A stretch of 64,000 nucleotides of DNA from assembly GCA_963753815.1 (NCBI GenBank), contig CAVWDU010000004.1, positions 620,001 through 684,000 of the forward strand, read 5' to 3'. Below are positions 54,618 through 61,773 of this stretch, piece after piece (position 1 is the stretch's first letter; each line of letters begins with the position of its first letter). The notes beneath the pieces were generated by a model. The model worked only from the letters and a program-made list of their open reading frames with translations, had not been told where the DNA came from and searched no databases. The stretch is from CAVWDU01 sp963753815 (GTDB lineage Bacteria; Pseudomonadota; Gammaproteobacteria; Pseudomonadales; Halieaceae). The translations under genes were made by a program, and so were the position numbers.

Positions 54618-54990
54618 ACAATCGTACACCATGGCCGTGTACTGCTATACCGGAGCAGCGGGCATGATGCTGTTGTACCTGGCCTGGTGGCTGGGTCGCC
54701 ACTGGACCTGGCCGTGGGTGACCGGGACAGTGCTGGTTGTGGCCGCAATCCTGCTCGTGCCCGCCTATCCCCAGCCCGACGCTTCGACGATGGCGCCCGC
54801 TGCCATCGTTGCCGGCTTCCAATTCATGCTCGATGGTCCGGACGTGGCCCTGCATACACTGAAGCCCGTCGGGCTGCTTTGCATCACCGCGATCGCGCTG
54901 GTGGCGCTGCTGCGGCTCACCGTATTCAGGCCCCGGGCGAGGGTCAGCGCTGTCCCGGGCATGGAAGCACCGACCGAGGGGAGGGCGTAG
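54607..54990 (+). CDS. Small membrane protein of unknown function
   Basis: About 127 residues from a GTG at 54607, which has GGGGAGAG six bases upstream and overlaps the ycgN stop; an ATG at 54631 is an alternative. Three membrane helices are likely: about 14-28 (GMMLLYLAWWLG), 34-50 (WVTGTVLVVAAILLVPAY) and 87-105 (PVGLLCITAIALVALLRLTV). The C-terminus is basic and cytoplasmic-looking. I do not recognise a named family. It lies directly before a vWA protein gene, which begins 5 bases downstream, suggesting joint membrane function. Confidence 0.75.
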   Translation: MLNEQSYTMAVYCYTGAAGMMLLYLAWWLGRHWTWPWVTGTVLVVAAILLVPAYPQPDASTMAPAAIVAGFQFMLDGPDVALHTLKPVGLLCITAIALVALLRLTVFRPRARVSAVPGMEAPTEGRA

Positions 54991-54994
54991 AAGC

Positions 54995-56527
54995 GTGTTA
55001 CCGCCGGCCGCCACCCCCTCGGGCTTCGGGTTGTTGCGCTCGTGGCTGGTGGCGTGTTTGCTGCTCTGGTCGACACAGGCGTGGACCGATGTGGTCAGCG
55101 GTGAGCTGCGCCCCGATGTGCGCCTGCTGATCGATATCTCCGGGAGCATGAAGGAGTCCGATCCGGAGAACCTGAGAGCCCCCGCCCTGGACCTGATCGT
55201 GCGCCTGTTGCCAGATGGCGCGCGGGCCGGCGTGTGGATTTTTGGCGAGCGCGTGGAGGCCCTGGTGCCCCACGGGGTGGTGGACGCGCAGTGGCGCGCT
55301 CAGGCCCAGAACGCGGTGGCTGCTATCGACAACTCGGGGCAGCGCACCAACATTCCCGCCGCGCTCGCCGCCGCGACCTACGACCTCGATGCCATCGACC
55401 CGACCTACCGAGTGAGCGTCATCCTGCTGACCGATGGCAAGGTGGACGTATCGCAATCTCCGATGGTGAACGCGAGTGCGGCCCGCAAACTGCTCTCGAA
55501 CACCGCCCCCGAATTGGGAGCCACCGGCATTCCGGTGCACACGATCGCCCTCTCGGACGAGGCCGACTGGACGTTCCTGCGGTCACTGGCGCGGGAGACA
55601 GACGGCATTGCGGAGAAAGCCGTTTCGCCGGCCGAACTGACCACTATCTACCTGCAGTCTCTCGAGATGGTGGCGCCCGCTGCGACCGTGCCACTTGCGG
55701 ATTCCAGCTTTCAGATCGATGACAGCGTGGAGGAGTTTACCGCGCTGGTTTTCTTCGACACTACGCGCAACGAGGTCGGCCTGGTAAGCCCCGACGGGAC
55801 CCGTTTCGGGCCAGCGCTGGCGCAGCCGGGCGCGGAGTGGTTCCGCAACCAGCAGTTTGCCCTGGTCACGGTCCGCAACCCCCAGCCGGGCGCCTGGAAA
55901 CTGCAGGCGCCGGGCAGCAAGCTTGCCCGGATCACCGTCATCGCTGATCTGCAACTGCGGGTGGACCCGTTGCCTAACAATCTGCCCGCGGGGCAGCGCG
56001 CGGAGCTGGGGCTCGCGCTGGCCGAAGACAACCGGATCATCACCGATCCCGAAGTGCTGCAGTTGTTCGGCCTGCGGGTCGAGATCACCGGGCCGGGAGA
56101 TTTCAGTCGTGTCATCGATGTCAGCGCGGACTATCCTCCCCCGGTCAACGGGGAGTACCGGGTGGCGATTCCGGGGATCGATCGCCCCGGCCGCTACCAG
56201 GTAAATGCCCGGCTCGAAGGTAAGACGTTGCAGCGCGAGCTGCGTATGTACGTGGAGATAGCGCCGACCGCGGCCAATTCGAGCATCAGCACCCGGGTCG
56301 AAGACCTGCCCCCGGTCGATCTGGAAAAGCCGGCCGTTGCGGCCGGGGCTGCGTTGTTGGTCGGCGGCCTGGTGCTCTACCTGGTGTTACGGCGGCGGCG
56401 CCAGCGTCGCCTGGAGGTGTGGCGGCGCCGCAATCGGGAGAGTGCTGCCAATGATGGGCCGGGCGACCTGGTCGCCGGCCTGAGTACCGTGGGAGAGGAG
56501 CGGCAAGGCGGGCGTGGGAGTCAGTGA
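54995..56527 (+). CDS. von Willebrand factor A domain membrane protein
   Basis: A 510-residue protein from a GTG at 54995 with GGGGAGGG upstream. A signal peptide or anchor (GLLRSWLVACLLLWSTQAW) is followed by a vWA domain (about 38-215) with a MIDAS motif DISGSMKES and TNIPAALAAA and LLTDGKVD segments. Middle beta-rich domains (about 230-440) follow, then a C-terminal membrane helix (AAGAALLVGGLVLYLVL near 450) and a basic tail. The overall plan is a periplasmic metal-dependent adhesion module anchored at its C-terminus. A MoxR ATPase gene follows 158 bases later, so the two may be partners; the function is unknown. Confidence 0.85.
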   Translation: MLPPAATPSGFGLLRSWLVACLLLWSTQAWTDVVSGELRPDVRLLIDISGSMKESDPENLRAPALDLIVRLLPDGARAGVWIFGERVEALVPHGVVDAQWRAQAQNAVAAIDNSGQRTNIPAALAAATYDLDAIDPTYRVSVILLTDGKVDVSQSPMVNASAARKLLSNTAPELGATGIPVHTIALSDEADWTFLRSLARETDGIAEKAVSPAELTTIYLQSLEMVAPAATVPLADSSFQIDDSVEEFTALVFFDTTRNEVGLVSPDGTRFGPALAQPGAEWFRNQQFALVTVRNPQPGAWKLQAPGSKLARITVIADLQLRVDPLPNNLPAGQRAELGLALAEDNRIITDPEVLQLFGLRVEITGPGDFSRVIDVSADYPPPVNGEYRVAIPGIDRPGRYQVNARLEGKTLQRELRMYVEIAPTAANSSISTRVEDLPPVDLEKPAVAAGAALLVGGLVLYLVLRRRRQRRLEVWRRRNRESAANDGPGDLVAGLSTVGEERQGGRGSQ

Positions 56528-56685
56528 TCGGGCACGCTTCAGTCGAATAATGCAGCACGATGCCCGGTTCAGTGCGGTCACAGGGCTCGATTTCAGGTGA
56601 AATTTGCACGGTGCCCGGCCGGCTTGATTCGGTGAATTCCGTTCTGTAACCTTTCCCGCTTTATTTGCTGAATATGGGCCATCAC

Positions 56686-57531
56686 ATGAAATTTGAAGGA
56701 ACTGAACGCTACGTCGCAACCGATGACCTGCGTCTGGCAGTCAACGCGGCGGTGAGTCTTGAACGGCCACTGTTGATCAAGGGGGAGCCGGGTACGGGCA
56801 AGACGATGCTTGCCGAGGAGGTCGCGCTGGGCCTCGACAAGCGCCTGATCCAGTGGCACATCAAGTCGACGACCAAGGCGCAACAGGGCCTGTACGAGTA
56901 CGATGCGGTGTCCCGGCTGCGCGATTCGCAGCTGGGCGATGAGAAAGTTCATGACATCGCCAACTACATCAAGAAGGGCAAGCTGTGGGAGGCCTTTGGG
57001 TCAGAAGAGCAGGTCGTACTGCTCATCGACGAGGTCGACAAGGCCGATATCGAGTTCCCCAATGACCTGTTGGTCGAACTCGATCGCATGGAGTTTTTCG
57101 TCTACGAGACGGGTGAGGTTATCAAGGCCAAACACCGCCCGATAATCATCATCACCAGTAACAACGAGAAAGAATTGCCCGACGCGTTCCTGCGCCGCTG
57201 CTTCTTCCATTTCATCAATTTCCCGGACCGGGAGACCATGCGGGCTATCGTCGATGTTCACTATCCCGGGATCACGCAGGAGCTGGTGCAGGAGGCGATG
57301 GAGGTATTTTTCGATGTGCGCTCGATACCCGGGCTGAAGAAAAAACCGTCCACCTCAGAGTTGATCGACTGGCTCAAGCTGCTGATGGCGGACGATATCC
57401 CCGACGAGATCCTCAAGGACCGCGATCCCAGTAAGGCCATACCGCCGCTCTATGGCGCACTGCTGAAGAACGAGCAGGATGTGCATCTGCTGGAACGACT
57501 GGCATTCATGCACCGCCGGGAATCGAGGTGA
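56686..57531 (+). CDS. MoxR-family AAA+ ATPase (second copy)
   Basis: A 281-residue AAA+ ATPase with Walker A LLIKGEPGTGKTMLAEEVAL near residue 26, Walker B VVLLIDEVDKADIEFPNDLL near 106 and the sensor phrase IIITSNNEKELPDAFLRRC near 151. I chose ATG 56686 because MKFEGTERYVATDDL is the usual family N-terminus; an ATG at 56674 is possible. It resembles the MoxR clade paired with CoxE-like vWA proteins, and that gene follows 59 bases later. It is distinct from the MoxR at 23059. Role: probable ATP-driven activation of a partner metalloprotein or complex. Confidence 0.93.
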   Translation: MKFEGTERYVATDDLRLAVNAAVSLERPLLIKGEPGTGKTMLAEEVALGLDKRLIQWHIKSTTKAQQGLYEYDAVSRLRDSQLGDEKVHDIANYIKKGKLWEAFGSEEQVVLLIDEVDKADIEFPNDLLVELDRMEFFVYETGEVIKAKHRPIIIITSNNEKELPDAFLRRCFFHFINFPDRETMRAIVDVHYPGITQELVQEAMEVFFDVRSIPGLKKKPSTSELIDWLKLLMADDIPDEILKDRDPSKAIPPLYGALLKNEQDVHLLERLAFMHRRESR

Positions 57532-57590
57532 ACGTGATGTCGCTTCCCGCGGCCGCGTCCAACGGCAGACAGAACGGGTAGGTCAGTTTC

Positions 57591-58766
57591 ATGTTGATCA
57601 ATTTTTTCCACGGTTTGCGTGATGCCGGCGTGCCTGTGACCACGCGGGAGCTGCTAGACGTGCTGGAGGGGCTCTCACAGCATATTGCCTTCGCCGACAT
57701 GGACGAGTTCTACTACTTCAGCCGCGCCTGCATGGTCAAGGACGAGAAGTACTTTGACCGGTTTGACCGGGCCTTCGGTCTGCATTTCCAGGAACTCGAG
57801 GCGTTGGATGACGTCATCGAGGCGTTGATCCCGGATGACTGGTTGCGCTCTGAGTTCATGAAGAGCCTGAGTGAGGAGGACAAGGCCAAGATCGAATCAC
57901 TGGGTGGTCTCGAGAAACTGATAGAAGAGTTCAAGAAGCGGCTGGAGGAACAGAAGAAGCGACACCAGGGCGGCAGCAAGTGGATCGGCACGGGAGGCAC
58001 TTCACCCTTCGGGCAGGAGGGGTATCACCCCGAGGGGATTCGTGTAGGACCCAACGGTCGCAACCAGAGGGCAGTCAAGGTCTGGGAGAAGCGTGAGTTC
58101 AAGAACCTGGACGACGGTGTCGAGATCGGCACGCGCAATATCAAGATGGCGCTGCGCAGGCTGCGAAAATTCGCCCGAACCGGTGCGGCGGACGAACTCG
58201 ACCTCGATGACACGATTCACTCAACTGCCCGCAATGCCGGATTGCTTGATATCAAGATGGTGCCCGAGCGCCATAATGCCGTGAAGGTGCTGTTGTTTTT
58301 TGATGTCGGCGGCTCGATGGACCCCCACGTCCGGGTCTGTGAGGAGCTCTTCTCGGCCGCGCGCACCGAGTTCAAGCACATGGAAAGCTTCTACTTCCAC
58401 AATTTCATCTACGAGAGCGTCTGGCGCAACAACGTCCGCCGGCACCAGGAGCGCTCGGCGCTGCTGGATGTCCTGCACAAGTACTCGCACGACTACAAGG
58501 TCATCTTCATCGGCGATGCATCGATGTCGCCCTACGAGATAGCGCAGCCGGGTGGATCGGTGGAGCACTGGAACGAGGAGTCCGGTGAAGTCTGGATGCG
58601 GCGCCTGCTCGGCGTTTACGACAAGGTGATCTGGATCAACCCGGTGCCGGAAGATGAGTGGGAATACACCCATTCCGTCATCATGACCCACCAGCTGCTG
58701 GACGGGCATATGTACCCGCTCACGCTCAAGGGGCTCGAAGACGCTATGGCCTACCTGTCGCGGTAG
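57591..58766 (+). CDS. CoxE-like vWA domain protein
   Basis: A 391-residue cytoplasmic vWA protein from the ATG at 57591 (MLINFFHGLRDAGVPVTTRE). The N-terminal half is helical, with a charged coiled region (KLIEEFKKRLEEQKKRHQ near 110). The vWA domain (about 225-391) has a modified MIDAS, LLFFDVGGSMDPHVRVCEEL near 235, where the first serine of DxSxS is glycine, as is usual for this group. Together with the MoxR ATPase upstream it forms a MoxR/vWA activation module like CoxD-CoxE of CO dehydrogenase maturation; no target enzyme is nearby. Confidence 0.9.
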   Translation: MLINFFHGLRDAGVPVTTRELLDVLEGLSQHIAFADMDEFYYFSRACMVKDEKYFDRFDRAFGLHFQELEALDDVIEALIPDDWLRSEFMKSLSEEDKAKIESLGGLEKLIEEFKKRLEEQKKRHQGGSKWIGTGGTSPFGQEGYHPEGIRVGPNGRNQRAVKVWEKREFKNLDDGVEIGTRNIKMALRRLRKFARTGAADELDLDDTIHSTARNAGLLDIKMVPERHNAVKVLLFFDVGGSMDPHVRVCEELFSAARTEFKHMESFYFHNFIYESVWRNNVRRHQERSALLDVLHKYSHDYKVIFIGDASMSPYEIAQPGGSVEHWNEESGEVWMRRLLGVYDKVIWINPVPEDEWEYTHSVIMTHQLLDGHMYPLTLKGLEDAMAYLSR

Positions 58767-58769
58767 TGA

Positions 58770-58863
58770 GCGGTCCGTCAGACTTCACGCACCCCGGTCG
58801 TAAGGAGCGTCGAATCGGCCCGGTGGGCCGGGGGCGTGGAACAGCGGCCCGGTGACGGACCGC
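58770..58863. repeat. Inverted repeat with nested hairpin between convergent genes
   Basis: GCGGTCCGTCA (58770-58780) and TGACGGACCGC (58853-58863) are perfect 11-bp inverted arms enclosing 72 bases, within which CGGCCC/GGGCCG (58816-58830) forms a compact hairpin. It occupies the 113-base gap between the vWA gene and the opposing hypothetical gene. Probably a two-way terminator; no T-run is present. Confidence 0.65.
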
Positions 58864-58879
58864 GTCGACAGTGGCGCGA

Positions 58880-59458
58880 TCAGCCTTCGTCGGAGTGTTT
58901 CTTCAGTTCGATGGCTACGGCCTCGGTGTAGGTGACAATGATGCTGTCGCCCAGGTTCACACCCTCCATGTCTTCGGGTTCCACGTCGCCGATCATGTGC
59001 AGCTTGCCGCGAGGATCGAGGATAGTGACTGTTCCGAGGACGCGGTTCATGCCCTCGATCGTGCACACTGCCTGTATCACCCGGCCCATGCCGACACCCG
59101 GCAACTCGTCCAGTTCAGCGATGGCCGCGGCGTCCAGCTCCACCCAGGGATTGGCCTTTTCTTCTTCCGTGGGCTGGCGGAGGTCACCCTCGAGTGAGGC
59201 GACATAAGTCGTCACGACCTGGTCGCCCTTTTCAAACTCCTTGAAGCGCTTGATTTCGTCGCTGGCGGTCAGCGTGATGACTTCGCCCATCGCCGTGCGC
59301 AGGCTGAGTTCCCGGGTCTCGTAATCGATGTCCACGATCTCGGCCGTCACCTGCAGGGAGGTTTGTCTTACACGCGGCTCATCCTTGGCCTGTGAGCTGA
59401 GCTGCCAGGCGCTGAGGGAGAGGGCGAGAAAAAGGGTTAATACGCGTTTGATTGTCAT
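58880..59458 (-). CDS. Exported hypothetical protein
   Basis: A 192-residue protein from the ATG at 59458, with a signal peptide (MTIKRVLTLFLALSLSAWQL, cleavage probably after SSQA). The mature part begins with strand-rich repeats (TAEIVDIDYETRELSLRTAM, GEVITLTASDEIKRFKEFEK) resembling a small beta-barrel, followed by VTTYVASLEGD and a second similar unit (VLGTVTILDPRGKLHMIGDV to SIIVTYTEAVAIEL), which looks like an internal duplication. I do not name a family. Periplasmic location is inferred. Its 3' end faces the vWA gene; upstream is the SpoU methyltransferase on the same strand. Confidence 0.75.
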   Translation of the reverse strand: MTIKRVLTLFLALSLSAWQLSSQAKDEPRVRQTSLQVTAEIVDIDYETRELSLRTAMGEVITLTASDEIKRFKEFEKGDQVVTTYVASLEGDLRQPTEEEKANPWVELDAAAIAELDELPGVGMGRVIQAVCTIEGMNRVLGTVTILDPRGKLHMIGDVEPEDMEGVNLGDSIIVTYTEAVAIELKKHSDEG

Positions 59459-59511
59459 GGGGTCTGCTCCAGAAAGTACAGGATGGCCGACGTCGGCGAG
59501 CAGACTATACG

Positions 59512-60300
59512 TCAGCACGGGACGGGTCGCAATGCGGTTGCATAGGCAATCAGACTCGCGGTCACAGCCACGTTGAGCGATTCCACGCCGTTCGCCATGG
59601 GGATGCACAGTGAGGTGTCGGCGAGTTCGCAAACGTCCCCCGAAAGGCCGGTGCTTTCATTGCCGAGAACGTAAATGCAGCGGTCCCGTGGCCGGTGTTC
59701 AAACAGGCTCAGGGAGGCGTCGGCACTCAGTCCGCACACCTCAAACCCGTGCTCCCGGCATGCGCTCAATGCGGGGGCGAGCGCCTCGCAGCGGATGATC
59801 GGGGCCCGGTAGACGATGCCCGCACTGGCTTTTATGACCAGCGGCCCCAGAGCTGCATTGCCCCGGGCGGACCACAAAATGCCTTCGATGCCAGCGGCCG
59901 TGGCCGAGCGCAGCAGCATGCCGAGGTTCTGCGGGTTGGTAATGCCATCGAGCGCCATGAGCCGCTGGCGGCCGCGCGATGGCAGTGAGCCGAGGTAGTG
60001 TTCCAGCCCGGTGAATCCCGGGCAGACGACATCGACCGCGACCCCCTGGTCCTGGCGTCCGTTGCGCGAGATCCGCGACAGGGCGGCTCGCGTGTGTCGC
60101 CGCACCGGAATCTCCCTGGCCCCGGCCGCGTGCTCGATCTCCGCGATTATGCCGCCGCCGCGGTTACTGTCGGCGAGGTGTACGGCGTGACATTCCAGTG
60201 TCGGGTCCCGCAACGTCTCCAGCACCGGCTTGCGGCCGTAGACCGTGATCATCCGCGCGAAGGCCTGCTTCCTGCGCTGGTAGGCGTCGCTATCGTTCAT
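59512..60300 (-). CDS. SpoU/TrmH-family RNA 2'-O-methyltransferase
   Basis: A 262-residue SPOUT methyltransferase from the ATG at 60300. A short N-terminal substrate-binding domain (ITVYGRKPVLETLRD near residue 18) precedes the knotted catalytic domain with motif 1 DGITNPQNLGMLLRSATAAG near 129, motif 2 YVLGNESTGLSGDV near 210 and motif 3 CIPMANGVESLNVAVTASLI near 232. It targets a ribose in rRNA or tRNA; RlmB-like specificity is possible but not shown. Divergent from the glutaredoxin-like gene, with 95 bases between the two starts. Confidence 0.92.
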   Translation of the reverse strand: MNDSDAYQRRKQAFARMITVYGRKPVLETLRDPTLECHAVHLADSNRGGGIIAEIEHAAGAREIPVRRHTRAALSRISRNGRQDQGVAVDVVCPGFTGLEHYLGSLPSRGRQRLMALDGITNPQNLGMLLRSATAAGIEGILWSARGNAALGPLVIKASAGIVYRAPIIRCEALAPALSACREHGFEVCGLSADASLSLFEHRPRDRCIYVLGNESTGLSGDVCELADTSLCIPMANGVESLNVAVTASLIAYATALRPVPC

Positions 60301-60395
60301 TACAAAAAAGGTCGTTACCGGCGCCCGGTTGGACGACAGCGGTGCTGGCAATCGGGTCTGCAGTCCGGCACACTGCAGGCATTTGGATCGTAGCT

Positions 60396-60644
60396 TTGCA
60401 ACGCCTGATTTTATACACCACGTCGGCCTGTCATCTCTGTGAGCAGGCGGAGGCCATGCTTGCCGGCGTGGCGGCGCTGGGTGTGCCGCTGCAATACCGG
60501 GCGGTAGATATCAGCGCCAGCGACACGCTTTTTGAATGCTACGGACTGCGCATACCCGTGTTGCGGACGGATGACGATGCCGGGCGCGAACTGGCCTGGC
60601 CCTTCGATCCGGAGCAACTGCTGGCGTTCCTGGGCGTGGGCTGA
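60396..60644 (+). CDS. Glutaredoxin-like protein
   Basis: About 82 residues. The sequence LILYTTSACHLCEQAEAML is the start of a thioredoxin-fold glutaredoxin-like protein with a CxxC active site (Cys-His-Leu-Cys), and RIPVLRTDDDAGRELAWPF holds the cis-proline. The best start that keeps only the family part is a TTG at 60396, with GGA eight bases before it; the frame is open further upstream to a GTG at 60342. It belongs to the DUF836-type glutaredoxins. The 3' end is 10 bases from the convergent uspA stop. Confidence 0.83.
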   Translation: MQRLILYTTSACHLCEQAEAMLAGVAALGVPLQYRAVDISASDTLFECYGLRIPVLRTDDDAGRELAWPFDPEQLLAFLGVG

Positions 60645-60654
60645 ACCGCGAGCG

Positions 60655-61092
60655 CTATTTTTCTCCCACCCGCACGGCCAGTACGTCGCAGCTGGCCCCG
60701 TGCAGCACCCCATTGGCGGTGGAGCCCATCAATAGTGCCAGCCCGTAGCGACCGTGGCTGCCGACGACGATCAGGTCTGCGCCGCACTCCTCGGCCTTGG
60801 CATGAATCTCGACCTCGGGCCGACCGAGCACGATGTGCTGGTGGTCTTTCGCCACCGCGTTGGTTTCCCCGAAGCGAGCCAGTTGCTGGGCGGCCTGCTG
60901 GTGAATCTCCTCCTGTATGCCGGAGAAATCCATGGGTATGTCGCCACCGTAGGCGAAGCTGAGCGGCTCGATCACGTGGATCAAGTGCAATTCCGCATTA
61001 TTCTTCGCAGCGATACTGCGGGCGCGTTGCAGAACGCGCACGGACTCTTCACTGAGATCAATTGCCACCAGCACGTGTTGATAGTCTGACAT
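60655..61092 (-). CDS. uspA: Universal stress protein UspA-like
   Basis: A single-domain 145-residue Usp. The N-terminal strand HVLVAIDLSEESVRVLQRA and the ATP-binding signature GSHGRYGLALLMGSTANGVL (G-2x-G-9x-G-S/T, near residue 112) are intact, so it is of the ATP-binding or UspA/UspFG type. The start ATG at 61092 has GGAGGC upstream on the minus strand. An FNR/Anr-like site lies 64-77 bases upstream, with a TATAT-rich -10, suggesting induction at low oxygen, as for several Pseudomonas usp genes. Confidence 0.93.
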   Translation of the reverse strand: MSDYQHVLVAIDLSEESVRVLQRARSIAAKNNAELHLIHVIEPLSFAYGGDIPMDFSGIQEEIHQQAAQQLARFGETNAVAKDHQHIVLGRPEVEIHAKAEECGADLIVVGSHGRYGLALLMGSTANGVLHGASCDVLAVRVGEK

Positions 61093-61155
61093 GGTCGCCT
61101 CCGCTATCCTCGAATTCAGCTAACATATATAACACATTCTGCCCCGGCCACAGGA

Positions 61156-61169
61156 TTGATCTGGATCAG
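61156..61169. promoter_or_regulatory. FNR/Anr-type box upstream of uspA
   Basis: TTGAT-CTGG-ATCAG matches the FNR/Anr consensus TTGAT-N4-ATCAA at nine of ten positions. Its centre is about 41.5-45.5 bases upstream of the transcript start predicted from TATAT-rich -10 hexamers near 61,124-61,132 on the minus strand, the normal activating position. The box is 34 bases from the next gene on the other strand, which could also be affected. Confidence 0.55.
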
Positions 61170-61202
61170 TGATCCCGGCTCGGCACCCAGGACATCGGCA
61201 TT

Positions 61203-61658
61203 ATGGAGTACCTGATTATTCTCCTCGTGGTTGCGTTGGCGGCGGCGCCGCTGCTGCACTTCGCGCCCTCCCGGCAGCAGCGGCGCCTGGCGCGTCTGCG
61301 CGAGCACGCCGCCCTCAGCGGGCTGTTTGTGGAGTTCCGCAAACTCCCGGGTGATCTGGCCTTGAGACATCCGGGTAAGAACAGTAAGACAATCTACTAC
61401 GGCTACCGCCTGCCGCCACCGAAGCACGGAGAGAGCCGCTCCGGCGCCTGGTCGTCGATCGACGGCACCTGGCGGAAGCTGGGCTCAGGCGGGGGTTCAT
61501 CGGCGCCCGCGCCGGCAAGCCTGGCTGATCTCCCGGCCTCCGTACTGGCCGCCAGCGTAGACAACGGCAGTTGCGGGGTATACTGGCTGGAGGCGGGCGA
61601 AGAGCAGGAAATCGACACCATCACGGCGGTGCTGAAGGCCTGGGCGGCTGTTTTGTAG
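61203..61658 (+). CDS. Small membrane-anchored hypothetical protein
   Basis: A 151-residue protein from the ATG at 61203. An N-terminal membrane helix (MEYLIILLVVALAAAPLLHF) is followed by a basic juxtamembrane stretch (APSRQQRRLARLREHAALSG) and a soluble domain of about 110 residues with a Gly/Ser/Pro linker near the middle (LGSGGGSSAPAPASLADLPA). The topology looks N-out/C-in or a simple anchor. I recognise no family with confidence. topA follows 115 bases later, with its own promoter in between. Confidence 0.75.
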   Translation: MEYLIILLVVALAAAPLLHFAPSRQQRRLARLREHAALSGLFVEFRKLPGDLALRHPGKNSKTIYYGYRLPPPKHGESRSGAWSSIDGTWRKLGSGGGSSAPAPASLADLPASVLAASVDNGSCGVYWLEAGEEQEIDTITAVLKAWAAVL

Positions 61659-61680
61659 TGTGCCGATTTGCGGGTTTTCC

Positions 61681-61709
61681 TTGACCGACGGCTCTCGTGG
61701 TCTTATATA
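61681..61709 (+). promoter_or_regulatory. topA: Probable sigma70 promoter of topA
   Basis: TTGACC (61681-61686), 17 bases, then TATATA (61704-61709) in a TATATAT run, 65 bases upstream of the topA start. The -35 matches five of six and the -10 four of six positions (TATATT with a 19-base spacer matches five). topA promoters are commonly supercoiling-sensitive. Confidence 0.5.
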
Positions 61710-61773
61710 TTCGAGGTTTTTGGCGATCGGGAAGACCATCCACCCGGTGTGCCACAGTGCGTAACAGGGGTTT

